64,000 nt of DNA from Thysanoteuthis rhombus. Taxonomy: Eukaryota > Mollusca > Cephalopoda > Oegopsida > Thysanoteuthidae. Below the pieces are notes generated by a model. The model searched no databases, was not told the origin of the DNA, and saw only the letters and a list, made by a program, of their open reading frames with translations. Shown here in pieces: positions 62,801-64,000 of the stretch. The stretch's first letter is position 1, and each line of letters begins with the position of its first letter. Position numbers and translations under genes: made by a program. The DNA lies in assembly GCA_963457665.1 (NCBI GenBank), contig OY735212.1, positions 5,190,737 to 5,254,736 of the forward strand, read 5' to 3'.

Positions 62801-64000
62801 GAACTAATTCTGATTTATTGTCCAGCACTTTCAGAGGAGTTATTAACAAACCAACTTTGTTTGGAAACAGGTCAACATCAAAAATGGGAAGAAGATATTA
62901 GATTGTCCCAACAAAAGTTGGTATAAATCAATTTTAGATACTAACATCAAATTAGAGATCCAATTATCAAGATATGAAAAAGAATTGATCTTACCAATCA
63001 AACTCATTTCTTTAGCCTTTCTCAGGTCTTCATCTTCCTGATTAACATCGTACTGAAAAAAAAATAAAAATAAAAAATAATAATCATAAATACAAACTAC
63101 TTTATTTATAGATAATCAACTTGAGGTTTTTTTTACCATATCCAAGCATCTATAAACTTCATGGATTGGTTCTCCTTAGAGATGACAAATCAAACTATCA
63201 TTGTCACTTTATTGAATCACATAGATAAAGTATCCAACTTCAAGATAAGGGACCGGGGATGAATATTCCTTTACAAAAACAAAATGTTTACCTTGAGGTC
63301 TTCAGTCTGAGGTTGTGTAGCACATCCATTAACCTTTGTATTAGTAGGAGTGTCTCCATTCGGATTGTATATGGCTACCGTCATGTCTGGTTGCTCAGTG
63401 GAGATTGGTTGCTGATTCTCTTTATTTTCTACATCATAACCTAATAATCAGAACAATAATACAATTCATTTTTTATTTTGCTTCATATTACAGCAATATT
63501 TAAATATCAACAGCACCCATAATGCTTCCAAAAATCATAACAGGAAAAAGATTTCGGAACAAGAACGTGCACCCCATTTATTCTAATTCTCAGAAATGGA
63601 AAGAAGCAAGTCATCACCAGTTCACTGTAAACCATTCTAGAGAGAAAACTCAATATTTAAAATTGCTTTTCACACTATTAAAAACTATGCATATAAATGT
63701 ATTTTTCAGTAACCTGGAAAGACGATCATTAGCACAATTATGTAGTTCCCTAAGTCAACAGAATGAAATATCAGTAAATAGACAATTTTTATCCGACAGA
63801 ATGTGATAATTCCAGAGACATTATTGTAGGAAGTTAATTTTCCTAAGCACCAATCTTACTTGGTAGCAAATCATGCAACTAGAGATTAAAAATAAAGAAA
63901 TGAATATGGTTCAGGGATCAAAGCGGTGTCTACCTTGGAAGCGGTCTTCTATGCGGACTGCGCTTTTACCAACTGAGTTAATAATTCTGACAACTCACAT
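59865..64000 (-). CDS. USP37: USP37 orthologue, C-terminal part of a ubiquitin-specific protease (5' partial)
   Basis: Cysteine-protease deubiquitinase; human USP37 removes ubiquitin from cyclin A and other cell-cycle proteins. Exons (5'->3'): about 63990-63934 (uncertain), 63440-63292, 63052-62995, 62614-62508, 61590-61521, 60417-60279, 59913-59865; phases agree. Seen: a ubiquitin-interacting motif EDEDLRKAKEMSL; EEAEELRINAEKGNLPHSYQ, almost the human EAEELKRNAETGNLPHSYR; the catalytic His box SGHYLSDVLDL; WYSFDDKEV; and SGYIFFYLSK. The catalytic Cys box lies right of the window. The protein ends 16 residues after YLSK, much sooner than the human tail (about 35 residues). The edge exon is read from phase and composition only. 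Confidence 0.9.
59968..60004. repeat. Short inverted repeat with the GGGAAGTAACTT motif
   Basis: AAGGGAAGTGACTT and AAGTAACTTCCCTT are near-perfect inverted copies separated by about 8 bases, in the last USP37 intron. They belong to the recurrent motif class noted in Part 2. Confidence 0.7.
60750..60900 (-). repeat. Dispersed repeat family A, partial inverted copy in USP37 intron
   Basis: On the minus strand: AAATCAGTTTAGCATAAACT, then AATTGAACCCCCAATAGAAA and CTATTTACAGGGGAGAATTT match the family core in order. Confidence 0.5.

Overview
The window is a piece of an intron-rich, AT-rich animal genome. It has GT-AG introns of about 0.1-4.7 kb, long poly-A/T and (TA)n runs, tRNA- and 5S-derived short elements, and five protein genes with clear vertebrate orthologues. 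A recurring motif close to GGGGAGRTAACT, often in inverted pairs, is one I associate with mollusc genomes. A mollusc is therefore my best guess, from memory and not proven.

Layout: (1) 2-5343 +, the C-terminal WD40 propeller of TAF5 (5' part outside the window). (2) 5.5-9.6 kb, a tail-to-tail gap. (3) 9731-23739 -, a complete ten-exon CCDC14 orthologue (1060 codons), with its likely promoter near 27.65-27.79 kb. (4) 27.8-37.7 kb, a gene-poor tract of SINE-like copies, a LINE 3' relic, a possible Penelope-like relic and a tandem-unit element. (5) 38066-50225 -, a complete ten-exon SIRT7 orthologue (655 aa) with a long C-terminal extension. (6) 51362-57515 +, a complete five-exon METTL23 orthologue (225 aa), divergent from SIRT7. 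(7) 59865-right edge -, the C-terminal part of a USP37-type deubiquitinase.

Every internal CDS exon was placed by reading the splice signals by eye. In each gene the intron phases and total lengths close in frame, and this is the main support for the models. The exception is the first USP37 piece at the right edge. The genes share no operon-like logic: they act in basal transcription (TAF5), centriole/centrosome control (CCDC14), nucleolar deacetylation (SIRT7), arginine methylation (METTL23) and deubiquitination (USP37).

The unusual material is mostly repeats. It includes four or more foldback (long inverted repeat) elements, one set between two (TA)n tracts with a tRNA-like segment in its loop. 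There is also a 5S rRNA-derived sequence, a perfect nine-copy 24-bp minisatellite open in both directions, several palindromes, and families of unnamed middle-repetitive DNA. I found no convincing new multi-gene system.
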